This document shows positions 32,909 to 48,997 of a stretch of DNA of 64,000 nucleotides, piece by piece. Position numbers and translations under genes: made by a program. The stretch comes from an uncultured Olsenella sp. (GTDB lineage Bacteria; Actinomycetota; Coriobacteriia; Coriobacteriales; Atopobiaceae). The stretch is from positions 1 through 64,000 of the forward strand of contig CASEHX010000026.1 of NCBI GenBank assembly GCA_949287905.1, read 5' to 3'. The notes below the pieces were generated by a model, which was not told where the DNA came from, ran no database searches, and saw only the letters and a list, made by a program, of their open reading frames with translations. Within the stretch, counting starts at the first letter, position 1. Each line of letters begins with the position of its first letter.

Positions 32909-33847
32909 ATGGCAAAGAACCAGTCACGCACGCCGGGTCGCGACGTCCGCGGCGGCAAGGGCAAGGGCGGCAGGCCGCAGGCCGGGCGCGCCGGTGCCCC
33001 CGGCGCCTTCAAGGGCAGGGGCCCGCGCGGCGAGAAGGGCCACGGCTCGCGGCCGCTCCCGGGCGCTGCGCGCCGCGGTCCGCAGCAGCGCGAGCGCGGC
33101 GACCTCATCGAGGGGCGCCGCGCCGTCGAGGAGGCGCTCGGCTGTGGCATGCCGCTGCGCTCGGCGCTCGTGCAGGAGCGCTCCGGTGAGCGCGACCAGG
33201 TGCTCGAGAAGATCGCCGCGCGCCTGGAGGACACCGGCGTCCCCGTGGAGCGCGTGCCGCGCGCCCGCCTGGACGCGCTCTCCAGCCATGGTGCCCACCA
33301 GGGCGTCGTGGTGCGCACGCGCCCCTTCGAGTACGCCGAGCTCTCCGACGTGATCGCCGCGGCGGGCGAGGGGGACGCCCTCGTGGTGGTGCTCGACCAC
33401 GTGACCGACCAGGGCAACTTCGGCGCCATCGTGCGCACGGCCGAGGTCGTGGGCGCGGCGGGCGTCGTGGTGGCCAAGGCCCGCGCCGCCTCCGTGGGCG
33501 TGGGCGCCTACAAGACCTCCGCCGGCGCCGTCATGCACCTGCCGATCGCGCAGGTGCCTAACCTGGCGCGCGCGTTAGACGAGCTCAAGGAGGCGGGCTT
33601 CTGGGCCTGCGCCGCGACCGAGCATGCCGAGCAGGACGTCTGGCACGCCCCCATGGGCGGGCGCCTGGCCCTGGTCATGGGATCCGAGGGCGAGGGCATC
33701 TCGCGCCTGGTTGCCGAGAAGTGCGACTTTGCCTGCAAGCTCCCGCAGCGCGGGCGCGTGGAGTCCCTCAACGTGGCGCAGGCCACGACCGTGCTCTGCT
33801 ACGAGTGGCTGCGTCGCGTGGAGACGGGCGGCGAGGCCGGTGCCTAG
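32909..33847 (+). CDS. rlmB: 23S rRNA 2'-O-methyltransferase, RlmB/TrmH family
   Basis: A 312-residue SPOUT methyltransferase that methylates a 23S rRNA guanosine. The first ~70 residues are a basic Gly/Arg/Lys-rich extension, followed by a substrate-binding domain (IEGRRAVEEAL) and the trefoil-knot domain with LDHVTDQGNFGAIVRTAE, LVMGSEGEGISRLV and the final VESLNVAQATTVLCYEW. The ATG at 32909 follows AGAGGGAGTC. It overlaps yacP by eight bases. Confidence 0.93.
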   Translation: MAKNQSRTPGRDVRGGKGKGGRPQAGRAGAPGAFKGRGPRGEKGHGSRPLPGAARRGPQQRERGDLIEGRRAVEEALGCGMPLRSALVQERSGERDQVLEKIAARLEDTGVPVERVPRARLDALSSHGAHQGVVVRTRPFEYAELSDVIAAAGEGDALVVVLDHVTDQGNFGAIVRTAEVVGAAGVVVAKARAASVGVGAYKTSAGAVMHLPIAQVPNLARALDELKEAGFWACAATEHAEQDVWHAPMGGRLALVMGSEGEGISRLVAEKCDFACKLPQRGRVESLNVAQATTVLCYEWLRRVETGGEAGA

Positions 33848-34379
33848 CGCGGGCGCCCCGAGCGAGCTGCTCGTGGTAGACGGTTACAACGTGATCTACA
33901 AGTCCGAGCGCTACCTCGCCCGCATGGACGAGGCCGCCGACGGCGACCCCTTCGAGCAGGCGCGCGAACTTCTCGTCGCCGACGTGGCCGCCTATGCGAA
34001 GGGGCGCTATGACCCGGTGATCGTCTTCGACGCGGCGGGGAACGTCTCGCCGGAGCGGCCCGAGCTCACGCCGGCAGGCGTGCGCGTGGTCTTCTCGCCG
34101 GCGGGAGAGAGCGCCGACTCGGTGATCGAGCGGCTGGTCACGGAAGCGCGCCTCGCGCCGCAGGCCGTGACGGTGGTGACCTCGGACCGGACGATCCGGG
34201 CCACCGTGGGCGGCATTCCGGTGACGCGCGTCTCGAGCGACGTGCTCGTGGCGGACGTGGGGGCGCTGGCCGTGGAGTACGAGCGCGCCAACGCCGAGCG
34301 CCAGACCCAGCACATGCGCCTCGAGGACCGCATCGACCCGGCTGCGCGCGAGAAGCTCTGGCGCATGCTGCGCGGCTGA
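33840..34379 (+). CDS. NYN-domain (YacP/Rae1-like) ribonuclease
   Basis: A 179-residue PIN-like NYN protein. LLVVDGYNVIYKSERY at the N-terminus, IVFDAAGNVSP, ESADSVIERLV and VVTSDRTIRATVGG carry the expected acidic residues. In Bacillus subtilis the equivalent YacP (Rae1) cleaves mRNA in the ribosomal A site, and it is next to rlmB there as well. It starts with GTG 33840 inside rlmB, suggesting translational coupling. Confidence 0.88.
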   Translation: MPSAGAPSELLVVDGYNVIYKSERYLARMDEAADGDPFEQARELLVADVAAYAKGRYDPVIVFDAAGNVSPERPELTPAGVRVVFSPAGESADSVIERLVTEARLAPQAVTVVTSDRTIRATVGGIPVTRVSSDVLVADVGALAVEYERANAERQTQHMRLEDRIDPAAREKLWRMLRG

Positions 34380-34431
34380 GAAGGACTCGTCGGCCAGTCG
34401 GCGCCTGTTCCGCTATCATGTACGAACGCAC

Positions 34432-34506
34432 GCCGGCATGGCTCAATGGCAGAGCAACGGTTTTGTAAACCGTGGGTTGGGGGTTCGACTCCCTCTGCCG
34501 GCTCCA
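34432..34506 (+). tRNA. tRNA-Thr (TGT)
   Basis: Cloverleaf with acceptor GCCGGCA/TGCCGGC, D-arm GCTC...GAGC, anticodon stem ACGGT/ACCGT with loop TTTGTAA (anticodon TGT) and T-arm GGGGGTTCGACTCCCTC. CCA is encoded. It is the first gene of a four-tRNA cluster before tuf. Confidence 0.95.
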
Positions 34507-34579
34507 GAAATTTCTGTGGGATCGCGAGGCTCGTCGCGGTCCCGCATTTGTGTTTCCACCCATGCTCACCTGCAGATGT

Positions 34580-34621
34580 GTATACCTCATGGCAATGGAT
34601 ACGCCCGGGTGGGAGGTATAC
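34580..34621 (+). promoter_or_regulatory. Inverted repeat abutting the -35 box
   Basis: GTATACCTC (34580-34588) and GAGGTATAC (34613-34621) flank 24 bases and end one base before the TTGACA at 34623. The placement suits a regulator site. Between the arms is AATGGATACGCCCGG (34594-34608), also found upstream of the rpsL promoter. Confidence 0.5.
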
Positions 34622-34622
34622 G

Positions 34623-34651
34623 TTGACAAGTTCTTGCGCACGACGTAATCT
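34623..34651 (+). promoter_or_regulatory. Strong promoter for tRNA-Tyr/Thr/Met-tuf
   Basis: TTGACA at 34623-34628 and TAATCT at 34646-34651, spaced 17 bases, about 50 bases before tRNA-Tyr. Confidence 0.85.
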
Positions 34652-34702
34652 ATCTTCCGCTTGCGAGGGAGAAAGCGCCTCGCGGGTGGCTGAAAACGGA
34701 AT

Positions 34703-34786
34703 GGGGATGTGGCACAGCGGCAACTGCGGCGGACTGTAAATCCGCTCCCTCTGGGTTCCTTGGTTCGAGTCCAAGCATCCCCACCA
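34703..34786 (+). tRNA. tRNA-Tyr (GTA)
   Basis: A class II tRNA of 84 bases with acceptor GGGGATG/CATCCCC, anticodon stem GCGGA/TCCGC with loop CTGTAAA (anticodon GTA), a long variable arm and encoded CCA. Confidence 0.95.
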
Positions 34787-34789
34787 TTC

Positions 34790-34865
34790 GCCCGTGTAGC
34801 TCAGTCGGTAGAGCACTTCGTTGGTAACGAAGAGGTCACCGGTTCAAATCCGGTCGCGGGCTCCA
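34790..34865 (+). tRNA. tRNA-Thr (GGT)
   Basis: Acceptor GCCCGTG/CGCGGGC (one G-T pair), anticodon stem CTTCG/CGAAG with loop TTGGTAA (anticodon GGT), T-arm CCGGTTCAAATCCGG and encoded CCA. Confidence 0.95.
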
Positions 34866-34893
34866 TTTCCGCCATTTCAGTCGCACGGCAATC

Positions 34894-34970
34894 GCCGGTG
34901 TAGCTCAGTTGGTTAGAGCACGCGGCTCATACCCGCGATGTCACTGGTTCGAGTCCAGTCACCGGTACCA
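34894..34970 (+). tRNA. tRNA with CAT anticodon, probably elongator tRNA-Met
   Basis: Acceptor GCCGGTG/CACCGGT (first pair G-T), anticodon stem CGCGG/CCGCG with loop CTCATAC (anticodon CAT), T-arm ACTGGTTCGAGTCCAGT and encoded CCA. The three G-C pairs typical of initiator tRNA are absent. With tilS in the genome, a lysidine-modified tRNA-Ile cannot be fully excluded, but elongator tRNA-Met fits better. Confidence 0.88.
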
Positions 34971-35059
34971 GAGCTCAAGGCGGCGCCTCGGCGCCGCTTG
35001 GCATAAGTACGGAGTTTGTAAGGATTGGCCGCGAGGTCGGTTCCAAAAGGAGGATGGCA

Positions 35060-36265
35060 ATGGCCAAGGAGAAGTTCGATCGTTCCAAGCCGCACGTAAA
35101 CATCGGTACCATTGGTCACGTCGACCACGGCAAGACCACCACGACTGCCGCTATCACCAAGGTCCTCTCCGAGACCGAGGGCTGCAAGGCCGACTACACC
35201 GCCTTCGAGAACATCGACAAGGCTCCCGAGGAGCGTCAGCGCGGCATCACCATCAACGTTGCCCACATCGAGTACGAGACCTGGGAGCGCCACTACGCTC
35301 ACGTCGACTGCCCGGGCCACGCTGACTACATCAAGAACATGATCTCCGGTGCGGCTCAGATGGACGGCGCCATCCTCGTCATCGCCGCCACCGACGGCCC
35401 CATGGCCCAGACCCGCGAGCACATCCTTCTCGCCCGTCAGGTCGGCGTCCCCTACATCATCGTCTTCCTCAACAAGTGCGACATGGTTGACGACGAGGAG
35501 CTCATCGACCTCGTCGAGATGGAGACCCGCGACCTCCTCTCCGAGTACGGCTTCCCCGGAGACGACCTCCCCATCATCCGTGGCTCCGGCCTCGGCGCCC
35601 TCAACGGCGAGCAGAAGTGGGTCGACTCCATCATCGAGCTCATGCACGCCGTCGACGAGTACATCCCCACGCCGCCGCGTGACAACGACAAGCCGTTCCT
35701 CATGGCCATCGAGGACGTCATGACCATCTCCGGCCGCGGCACCGTTGCCACCGGTCGTGTTGAGCGCGGCGAGCTCAAGCTCAACGACCCCGTCGAGATC
35801 GTCGGCATCCGTGAGAAGCAGACCTCCGTTGCCACCGGCATCGAGATGTTCCGCAAGACCATGGACTTCTGCGAGGCTGGCGACAACGTCGGCATCCTTC
35901 TCCGCGGCATCAAGCGCGAGGACATCGAGCGCGGCCAGGTCATCTGCAAGCCCGGCTCCGTCCAGCCGCACCAGAAGTTCACCGGTGAGATCTACGTTCT
36001 GACCAAGGAGGAGGGCGGCCGTCACACCCCGTTCTTCGCTGGCTACCGTCCGCAGTTCTACTTCCGCACCACGGACGTCACGGGCGACATCTCCGAGCTC
36101 ACCGACACCAACGGCTCCAAGGTCGAGATGGCTATGCCTGGTGACCACATCACCGTCACCTGCGAGCTCATCCACCCGATCGCCATGGAGCAGGGCCTCA
36201 AGTTCGCTATCCGCGAGGGTGGCCACACCGTCGGCGACGGCCGTGTCTCCTCGATTCTCGACTAG
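35060..36265 (+). CDS. tuf: Elongation factor Tu
   Basis: A 401-residue GTPase that delivers aminoacyl-tRNA to the ribosome. G1 is [10 protein letters not shown]3 is DCPGHADY and G4 is [13 protein letters not shown] is switch I. Domains 2 and 3 are complete ([13 protein letters not shown] to the C-terminus). Two ATGs are possible: 35054 touches the AAAAGGAGG site, whereas 35060 is seven bases away and is chosen. Linkage of Thr/Tyr/Thr tRNAs to tuf recalls the E. coli tufB operon. Confidence 0.97.
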   Translation: MAKEKFDRSKPHVNIGTIGHVDHGKTTTTAAITKVLSETEGCKADYTAFENIDKAPEERQRGITINVAHIEYETWERHYAHVDCPGHADYIKNMISGAAQMDGAILVIAATDGPMAQTREHILLARQVGVPYIIVFLNKCDMVDDEELIDLVEMETRDLLSEYGFPGDDLPIIRGSGLGALNGEQKWVDSIIELMHAVDEYIPTPPRDNDKPFLMAIEDVMTISGRGTVATGRVERGELKLNDPVEIVGIREKQTSVATGIEMFRKTMDFCEAGDNVGILLRGIKREDIERGQVICKPGSVQPHQKFTGEIYVLTKEEGGRHTPFFAGYRPQFYFRTTDVTGDISELTDTNGSKVEMAMPGDHITVTCELIHPIAMEQGLKFAIREGGHTVGDGRVSSILD

Positions 36266-36286
36266 TCTCGAGTAGCTTTGAGCCTC

Positions 36287-36320
36287 AAGGGCCCGGCACC
36301 GCGCGTGTCGGGCCCTTTTT
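36287..36320 (+). terminator. Rho-independent terminator of tuf
   Basis: GGGCCCGGCAC and GTGTCGGGCCC form the stem, followed by TTTTT, about 25 bases after the tuf stop codon. Confidence 0.92.
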
Positions 36321-36388
36321 GGGCCCCAAGGCGTCGCTCTTCTCGGCTCTGTATATTTTGTGATTGCATAGCCAGGAAGAACGCTGCC

Positions 36389-36418
36389 TTGACAACACCG
36401 CAAGGTGGATGGTAGTGT
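36389..36418 (+). promoter_or_regulatory. Promoter for rpmG-trpT-secE-nusG
   Basis: TTGACA at 36389-36394 and TAGTGT at 36413-36418, spaced 18 bases, about 65 bases before rpmG. Confidence 0.65.
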
Positions 36419-36484
36419 TTACCACCGCGCCACGTTTGAGGGAAACTCCCTCCAACGAGAAGTTCTTTCAGGAGGATTCGATTC

Positions 36485-36634
36485 ATGCGTACTCTGGTTA
36501 CCCTCGCGTGCACTGAGTGCAAGCGCCGCAACTACACCACGGACAAGAACAAGGCCAACAACCCCGATCGTATGGAGTTGAAGAAGTACTGCCCGTGGTG
36601 CAAGAAGCACACGCTTCACAGGGAGACCCGCTAA
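36485..36634 (+). CDS. rpmG: Ribosomal protein L33
   Basis: A 49-residue L33 of the large subunit: [17 protein letters not shown], then [16 protein letters not shown]. The cysteine pairs CTEC and CPWC make it the zinc-binding form. The ATG at 36485 follows CAGGAGGATTCG. It is followed 18 bases later by tRNA-Trp and then secE-nusG, the usual arrangement in actinobacteria. Confidence 0.96.
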   Translation: MRTLVTLACTECKRRNYTTDKNKANNPDRMELKKYCPWCKKHTLHRETR

Positions 36635-36652
36635 CAGGTGGGCTTTCCAAAC

Positions 36653-36728
36653 AGGCCAGTAGCTCCAATGGTAGAGCGGCGGTCTCCAAAACCGTTTGTT
36701 GAGGGTTCGAGTCCTTCCTGGCCTGCCA
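36653..36728 (+). tRNA. tRNA-Trp (CCA)
   Basis: Acceptor AGGCCAG/CTGGCCT, anticodon stem GCGGT/ACCGT with loop CTCCAAA (anticodon CCA), T-arm GAGGGTTCGAGTCCTTC and encoded CCA. It lies between rpmG and secE. Confidence 0.95.
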
Positions 36729-36801
36729 GATCTCACCACCGGCTTTCCCTTCGGGGTTAGCCGGTTTCCATGTAAGGAACGTCTTATTAGGAGTCAGACA
36801 G

Positions 36802-37170
36802 ATGCCGAACAAGGACCGCAACAAGAGGAGCGTCCGCAAGGCCCGTGCCGAGGAGCGCGCTCGCGTGGAGGCTGCCCAGGCCGCTTCTGGCTCCACGCCC
36901 GACGCCAAGGCTCCTGCCAAGGCCGAGAAGAAGCCCGAGACCAAGCCTGAGAAGGCCCCCAACAAGAAGCCGGGCCCCTTCAAGCGTCTGGGGAACTATC
37001 TCGGTGCCGTTCGTTCCGAGATGCGCCGCGTCGTCTGGCCGTCCAAGGCCGAGCTCAAGAGCTACTCGGTCGCCATCATCGCGATGCTCATCGTCTTTGG
37101 CGTGATCATCTGGCTCGTCGACTCCGGCATCGTTGCCGCGCTCGTCGGCTACACCGGACTGAGGGGCTAA
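36802..37170 (+). CDS. secE: Preprotein translocase subunit SecE
   Basis: A 122-residue SecE. The core is GNYLGAVRSEMRRVVWPSK followed by one transmembrane helix at about residues 92-115. The first ~60 residues are a charged Lys/Ala/Pro-rich extension, probably cytosolic and disordered; minimal SecE is about 60 residues. The ATG at 36802 follows TTAGGAGTCAGAC. It stabilises SecY in the SecYEG channel and is cotranscribed with nusG, three bases downstream. Confidence 0.93.
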   Translation: MPNKDRNKRSVRKARAEERARVEAAQAASGSTPDAKAPAKAEKKPETKPEKAPNKKPGPFKRLGNYLGAVRSEMRRVVWPSKAELKSYSVAIIAMLIVFGVIIWLVDSGIVAALVGYTGLRG

Positions 37171-37173
37171 ACC

Positions 37174-37722
37174 ATGGCTAAGCGCTGGTACGTCATTCAC
37201 ACCTACTCCGGCTACGAGAACAAGGTCAAGGCGGACCTCGAGCACCGCATCGAGACCTACGGCCTCTCCGACCAGATCGTTGACATCCAGATCCCCATGG
37301 AGGAGGTCACCGAGATCAAGGAGGGTGGCAAGCGCGAGACCAAGGAGTCCAAGGTCCTGCCGAGCTACGTTCTTGTTCGCATGGAGGGCAACGACGACAC
37401 GTGGTCCTTCGTGCGCAACACCCCGGGCGTGACCGGGTTCGTCGGTCCCGACGGCAAGCCGTCCCCGCTGCGTCGCAGCGAGTTCGACAAGATCATGCGC
37501 CGCTCCGGCGGTCGCGGCACCACGCCCGTCGTCCCCAAGCGCACCTCCACCTCCATCGAGGTCGGCCAGGCGGTCCGCGTTGTCTCCGGCCCTCTCGCTG
37601 ACTTCGACGGCCAGGTCTCCGAGGTCATGCCCGAGGCCGGCAAGGTCAAGGTCATGCTCATGATCTTTGGCCGCGAGACCCCGGTCGAGCTCACGCTCGA
37701 GCAGGTCACCACGATCGCCTAG
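37174..37722 (+). CDS. nusG: Transcription antitermination factor NusG
   Basis: A 182-residue NusG with an NGN domain (MAKRWYVIHTYSGYENKVK, RKVLPSYVLVRM-like strand, TPGVTGFVG) and a C-terminal KOW domain (VGQAVRVVSGPLADFDGQVSE). It binds RNA polymerase and couples to ribosomal S10 or Rho. The length is standard. It ends about 90 bases before rplK, with no clear terminator between. Confidence 0.97.
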   Translation: MAKRWYVIHTYSGYENKVKADLEHRIETYGLSDQIVDIQIPMEEVTEIKEGGKRETKESKVLPSYVLVRMEGNDDTWSFVRNTPGVTGFVGPDGKPSPLRRSEFDKIMRRSGGRGTTPVVPKRTSTSIEVGQAVRVVSGPLADFDGQVSEVMPEAGKVKVMLMIFGRETPVELTLEQVTTIA

Positions 37723-37813
37723 CACGGAACCTACGCCAGCCCGGATCGGTGAGGATTGCTTCTCGGGCACGGCGCGGACATAGCAAGCAACGCACCTCTC
37801 AAGGAGGAAGAAC

Positions 37814-38242
37814 ATGGCCAAGAAGAAGGTCGTCAACTTTATTAAGCTCCAGATTCCGGCCGGCGCCGCCAACCCCGCGCCTCCCGTCGGTCCCGCCCTT
37901 GGTGCCGCCCAGGTCAACATCATGCAGTTCTGCCAGGCGTTCAACGCCGCCACGCAGGACAAGGCCGGCGACATCATCCCCGTTGAGATCTCCGTCTACG
38001 AGGACCGCTCCTTCGACTTCGTCTGCAAGACCCCGCCCGCTGCCCAGCTCATCAAGAAGGAGCTCGGCCTCAAGAGCGGCTCCGGCGTGCCCCAGCGCGA
38101 CAAGGTCGGCCAGCTCACCGACGAGCAGCTCACCAAGATCGCCGAGATCAAGATGCCGGACCTCAACGCCAACGACATCGAGGCCGCCAAGAAGATCGTC
38201 GCCGGCACCGCCCGCTCCATGGGCGTCACCATCGCCGAGTAA
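37814..38242 (+). CDS. rplK: Ribosomal protein L11
   Basis: A 142-residue L11 that forms the GTPase-associated stalk base with 23S rRNA. The N-terminal [21 protein letters not shown] and [19 protein letters not shown] are typical. The ATG at 37814 follows CAAGGAGGAAG. It is the target of thiopeptides and needed for RelA activation in other bacteria. Confidence 0.97.
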   Translation: MAKKKVVNFIKLQIPAGAANPAPPVGPALGAAQVNIMQFCQAFNAATQDKAGDIIPVEISVYEDRSFDFVCKTPPAAQLIKKELGLKSGSGVPQRDKVGQLTDEQLTKIAEIKMPDLNANDIEAAKKIVAGTARSMGVTIAE

Positions 38243-38253
38243 CTCGTCTCATT

Positions 38254-38281
38254 GCCGAGGGGGATGGTCCCCCTCGGCTTT
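38254..38281 (+). terminator. Hairpin between rplK and rplA
   Basis: An 11-bp perfect stem (GCCGAGGGGGA/TCCCCCTCGGC) with a three-base loop and a short TTT. It is strong enough for partial termination; it could also be the regulatory site for L1, which autoregulates this operon in other bacteria. Confidence 0.65.
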
Positions 38282-38325
38282 CGATGTGGGAGGGCGACAA
38301 GCCCGCTGACCACAGGAGGTTCCAA

Positions 38326-39033
38326 ATGCCCAAGCACGGAAAGAACTACAAGGCTGCTGCCGCCAAGGTCGACCGCACCAAGCTCTATGCCCCCAAGGAG
38401 GCCATGGAGCTCGCCAAGGAGCTCGCTCCCGCCAAGTTTGACGAGACCGTCGAGGTCCACGTCCGTCTCGGCGTCGACACCCGCAAGGCCGACCAGAACG
38501 TCCGCGGCTCCATCGCGCTGCCCCACGGCACCGGCAAGACCGTCCGCGTCGCCGTCTTCGCCGAGGGCGAGAAGGCCCGTGAGGCCGAGGCCGCCGGCGC
38601 CGACGTCATCGGCTCCGACGATCTTGTCGCCCAGGTCCAGGCCGGCGAGCTGAACTTCGACGCCGCCATCGCCACGCCCAACATGATGGGCAAGGTCGGC
38701 CGCCTCGGCAAGATCCTCGGTCCCCGTGGCCTCATGCCCAACCCCAAGCTCGGCACCGTCACCATGGACGTCGCCAAGATGGTCGGCGAGCTCAAGGCCG
38801 GCCGCGTCGAGTACCGCGCCGACCGCTACGGCATCTGCCACGTCCCGATGGGCAAGGTGTCCTTCGACACCCAGAAGCTCGTCGAGAACTACGGCGCGCT
38901 CATCAACGAGCTTCTCCGCGTGAAGCCCTCGAGCGCCAAGGGTCGCTACGTCAAGTCCGTGACGTTCACCACCACCATGGGCCCTGGCATCAAGGTCGAC
39001 ACCACCAAGACGCGCAACCTCATGGAGGAGTAG
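38326..39033 (+). CDS. rplA: Ribosomal protein L1
   Basis: A 235-residue L1 of the ribosomal L1 stalk. It contains [49 protein letters not shown] and [15 protein letters not shown]. The ATG at 38326 follows CAGGAGG; an in-frame ATG at 38284 lies in the hairpin region and is rejected. Confidence 0.96.
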   Translation: MPKHGKNYKAAAAKVDRTKLYAPKEAMELAKELAPAKFDETVEVHVRLGVDTRKADQNVRGSIALPHGTGKTVRVAVFAEGEKAREAEAAGADVIGSDDLVAQVQAGELNFDAAIATPNMMGKVGRLGKILGPRGLMPNPKLGTVTMDVAKMVGELKAGRVEYRADRYGICHVPMGKVSFDTQKLVENYGALINELLRVKPSSAKGRYVKSVTFTTTMGPGIKVDTTKTRNLMEE

Positions 39034-39051
39034 CGCGGATTTCCCGCCAGC

Positions 39052-39080
39052 TTGACGCGCTTCTCGCCACGTGACACAAT
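39052..39080 (+). promoter_or_regulatory. Promoter for rplJL
   Basis: TTGACG at 39052-39057 and CACAAT at 39075-39080, spaced 17 bases, just after the rplA stop codon. Confidence 0.75.
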
Positions 39081-39084
39081 GTCC

Positions 39085-39303
39085 CGTGCGAGACGCGTCT
39101 CGCAACGTTCTTTCACTGCATGTCCGCTGCCAAAGACAGCCGGTGCCGCAAGGCTTAATGGGGAAACCCGCCTGCCGAGGTGGTCTTGAGAGTTTCGCAT
39201 CCTCGAGGACCCCGCTTTGGCCTGCGCCAGACGGGGTCTTCTTTTGCGGAAGGCCCGCCCGCGTCGGCGGCATGCCCGACCGCAACGAAGGAGGTGTAAC
39301 AAC
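39085..39303 (+). ncRNA. L10-type leader with attenuator hairpin
   Basis: A 220-base untranslated leader precedes rplJ. Its 3' part has GACCCCG and CGGGGTC (39208-39238) followed by TTCTTTT, an intrinsic-terminator shape. The position fits the L10 leader family, in which L10/L7-L12 binding controls rplJL. The fold was judged by eye. Confidence 0.7.
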
Positions 39304-39825
39304 ATGCCATCCAAGTCCAATGTCGAGATGCTCGAGAAGGTCTCCGCTTCGCTCGAGGCCTCCCAGGGTGTCTTTGTCGTCGACTACCGTGGTCTCTCCG
39401 TCAAGGAGACCCAGCAGGTCCGCCGCGCGCTCCGCGAGGTTGGTGCCGAGATGAAGGTGTACAAGAACAACATCGTCAAGATCGCTCTTGAGAACGCCGG
39501 TCTCCCCAGCATCGACGAGGTGCTCGAGGGCACCTGCGCCTACGTCTTCTACGCGAACGACTCCGTGGATGCCGCCAAGGTCATCAAGGAGCAGTCCGAG
39601 AAGCTCAAGAAGATGAACTTCGTGGGCGCCATCGCCGACGGCAAGGCCCTCAACGCCGAGGAGGCCAAGGCTTACGCCGACCTGCCCAACCGCGATCAGC
39701 TCATGGGTCAGCTCGCTGGCCTCATCAGCGGCTTCGCCCGCGGCATCGCCGTCTGCGTCAACGAGGTCCCCTCTGGCCTCGCTCGCACCATCAGCGCTGT
39801 TTCCGAGCAGAAGCAGGCTGCCTAG
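39304..39825 (+). CDS. rplJ: Ribosomal protein L10
   Basis: A 173-residue L10 that anchors L7/L12 dimers. The N-terminal VFVVDYRGLSVKETQQVRR and VYKNNIVKIALENAG bind rRNA; the C-terminal helix (LAGLISGFARGIAVCVNE) binds L7/L12. The ATG at 39304 follows GAAGGAGGTG. Confidence 0.96.
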   Translation: MPSKSNVEMLEKVSASLEASQGVFVVDYRGLSVKETQQVRRALREVGAEMKVYKNNIVKIALENAGLPSIDEVLEGTCAYVFYANDSVDAAKVIKEQSEKLKKMNFVGAIADGKALNAEEAKAYADLPNRDQLMGQLAGLISGFARGIAVCVNEVPSGLARTISAVSEQKQAA

Positions 39826-39921
39826 CACGACCCCGCGGCTCCGGCCGCACCCGAGGCGCCCAGCGTCTCACACACCTACCAAGCATCCGTGCACGCGCAC
39901 GGGACCGAAAGGAACAGAAAA

Positions 39922-40302
39922 ATGGCTAAGCTTACCACCGAGGAGATCATTGACGCCCTCAAGGAGATGACCCTGCTCGAGGCTTCCGAGCTCGTGAAGG
40001 CCATCGAGGACACCTTCGGCGTCTCCGCCGCCGCCCCCGTCGCCGCCGTGGCCGCCGCTCCGGCTGCCGCTGCCGCCGAGGAGGAGGAGAAGACCAACTT
40101 CGACGTCGTGCTCGAGGGCTTCGGCGACAACAAGATCGCCGTCATCAAGGTCGTCCGCGCTCTCACCAGCCTCGGCCTCAAGGAGGCCAAGGAGGTCGTC
40201 GAGGGTGCCCCCAAGGCCGTCCTCGAGGGCGCCAAGAAGGAGGACGCCGAGGCCGCCAAGAAGCAGCTCGAGGAGGCCGGCGCCACCGTCACCCTCAAGT
40301 AA
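39922..40302 (+). CDS. rplL: Ribosomal protein L7/L12
   Basis: A 126-residue acidic stalk protein. The N-terminal dimerisation domain ([19 protein letters not shown]), an alanine-rich hinge and the factor-binding C-terminal domain ([21 protein letters not shown]) are all present. The ATG at 39922 follows ACCGAAAGGAAC. A terminator follows, so rpoBC has its own promoter. Confidence 0.97.
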   Translation: MAKLTTEEIIDALKEMTLLEASELVKAIEDTFGVSAAAPVAAVAAAPAAAAAEEEEKTNFDVVLEGFGDNKIAVIKVVRALTSLGLKEAKEVVEGAPKAVLEGAKKEDAEAAKKQLEEAGATVTLK

Positions 40303-40338
40303 GTTTCCTTACTTCGGGTTACGCGCAACGCGCAGACA

Positions 40339-40369
40339 GGGGTCGGACCTACGGGTCCGGCCCCTTTTT
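40339..40369 (+). terminator. Rho-independent terminator of rplJL
   Basis: GGGGTCGGACC with GGGTCCGGCCCC, then TTTTT, 36 bases after the rplL stop codon. Confidence 0.92.
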
Positions 40370-40410
40370 GCGGTGTGGCCGCCTTTCTCGCCTCCGCCTC
40401 GCCGTCCCGC

Positions 40411-40541
40411 GAACTCCGACTTTTGCACGAGCGGACGGCCCTTCTCGCTTGGCGAGAAGGACGGGACGAGCCCGCGACCTGCACATATGCGAAAGGAAAC
40501 CAACCCGAGACCCGGGGCGCTCGTGCATAAGTCACCAGTTC
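40411..40541. repeat. Palindromic element with mismatched arms
   Basis: The left arm at 40411-40433 is standard (GAACTCCGACTTTTGCACG). The right arm at 40518-40541 has GCATAAGTCACCAGTTC, so inner bases match but outer bases differ. The interior has CTTCTCGCTTGGCGAGAAGG and the forward core ACCTGCACATATGCGAAAGG. It lies in the 723-base rplL-rpoB gap (40303-41025), which contains two elements, a solo arm, a solo core and a promoter but no gene. Confidence 0.88.
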
Positions 40542-40623
40542 TGTGTCGAGCTTGACGAATACAAGCGCTCGCTCGTGTCCTGAGGCTTCGCCGTCCTTCT
40601 CGTTGTCCTTGCCCCGCCGCTCT

Positions 40624-40645
40624 AGCCCTGACTTTTGCACGAGCG
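40624..40645. repeat. Solo arm of the palindromic element
   Basis: AGCCCTGACTTTTGCACGAG (40624 on) is a left arm without a matching right arm of its own. It lies 50 bases before the complete copy at 40674, whose arm it nearly duplicates. Confidence 0.8.
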
Positions 40646-40673
40646 GGCTCCTCTGCCGCCCGCCCCGCCGCTC

Positions 40674-40805
40674 AAACCCTGACTTATGCACGAGCGGAGG
40701 ACCCTTCTCGCTTGGCGAGAAGAACGGGGCAAACCCGTGACCTGCACATATGCGAAAGGCAATCAATCCGAAGGCCGGGGCGCTCGTGCAAAAGTCACCG
40801 GTTCG
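40674..40805. repeat. Palindromic intergenic element
   Basis: Left arm 40674-40696 (AAACCCTGACTTATGCACG), right arm 40781-40805 (CGCTCGTGCAAAAGTCACCG). The interior is almost identical to that of the copy at 40411, including CTTCTCGCTTGGCGAGAAG and ACCTGCACATATGCGAAAGG, suggesting recent duplication. Confidence 0.88.
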
Positions 40806-40874
40806 CACGCCGGGCCGGCTCGGCTCCTCCGAGCGGCGTCACCGAACCTCCACAACATTTCACACCAAGAAGTG

Positions 40875-40892
40875 CATTTGCGCAGGTAAATC
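40875..40892. repeat. Core motif without arms
   Basis: CATTTGCGCAGGTAAATC is the internal core in reverse orientation, but no matched arms or CTTCTCGC hairpin surround it. It lies about 50 bases upstream of the rpoB -35 box. Confidence 0.55.
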
Positions 40893-40943
40893 AAGCGGGA
40901 AGAGCCAGCTACTAAAAACCGCCGCACAAGTCAAGACTTTACG

Positions 40944-40972
40944 TTGACCGCCTGGGAGCATTTCGGTAGATT
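40944..40972 (+). promoter_or_regulatory. Promoter of rpoBC
   Basis: TTGACC at 40944-40949 and TAGATT at 40967-40972, spaced 17 bases, 54 bases before the rpoB start. Confidence 0.75.
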
Positions 40973-41025
40973 ATTACGTTGCGACAATTGCCGCCTTCCA
41001 CCCTTTTAGAAGGAGGAAAAGCCTG

Positions 41026-44544
<3,519 letters not shown>

Positions 44545-44549
44545 CGACA

Positions 44550-48974
<4,425 letters not shown>

Positions 48975-48997
48975 GCGTTCGTCCCATAGCACGTGAG

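Noticed and set aside
34894..34970. Initiator tRNA-Met
   Set aside because: It lacks the three consecutive G-C pairs in the anticodon stem and the unpaired first acceptor position typical of initiator tRNA.
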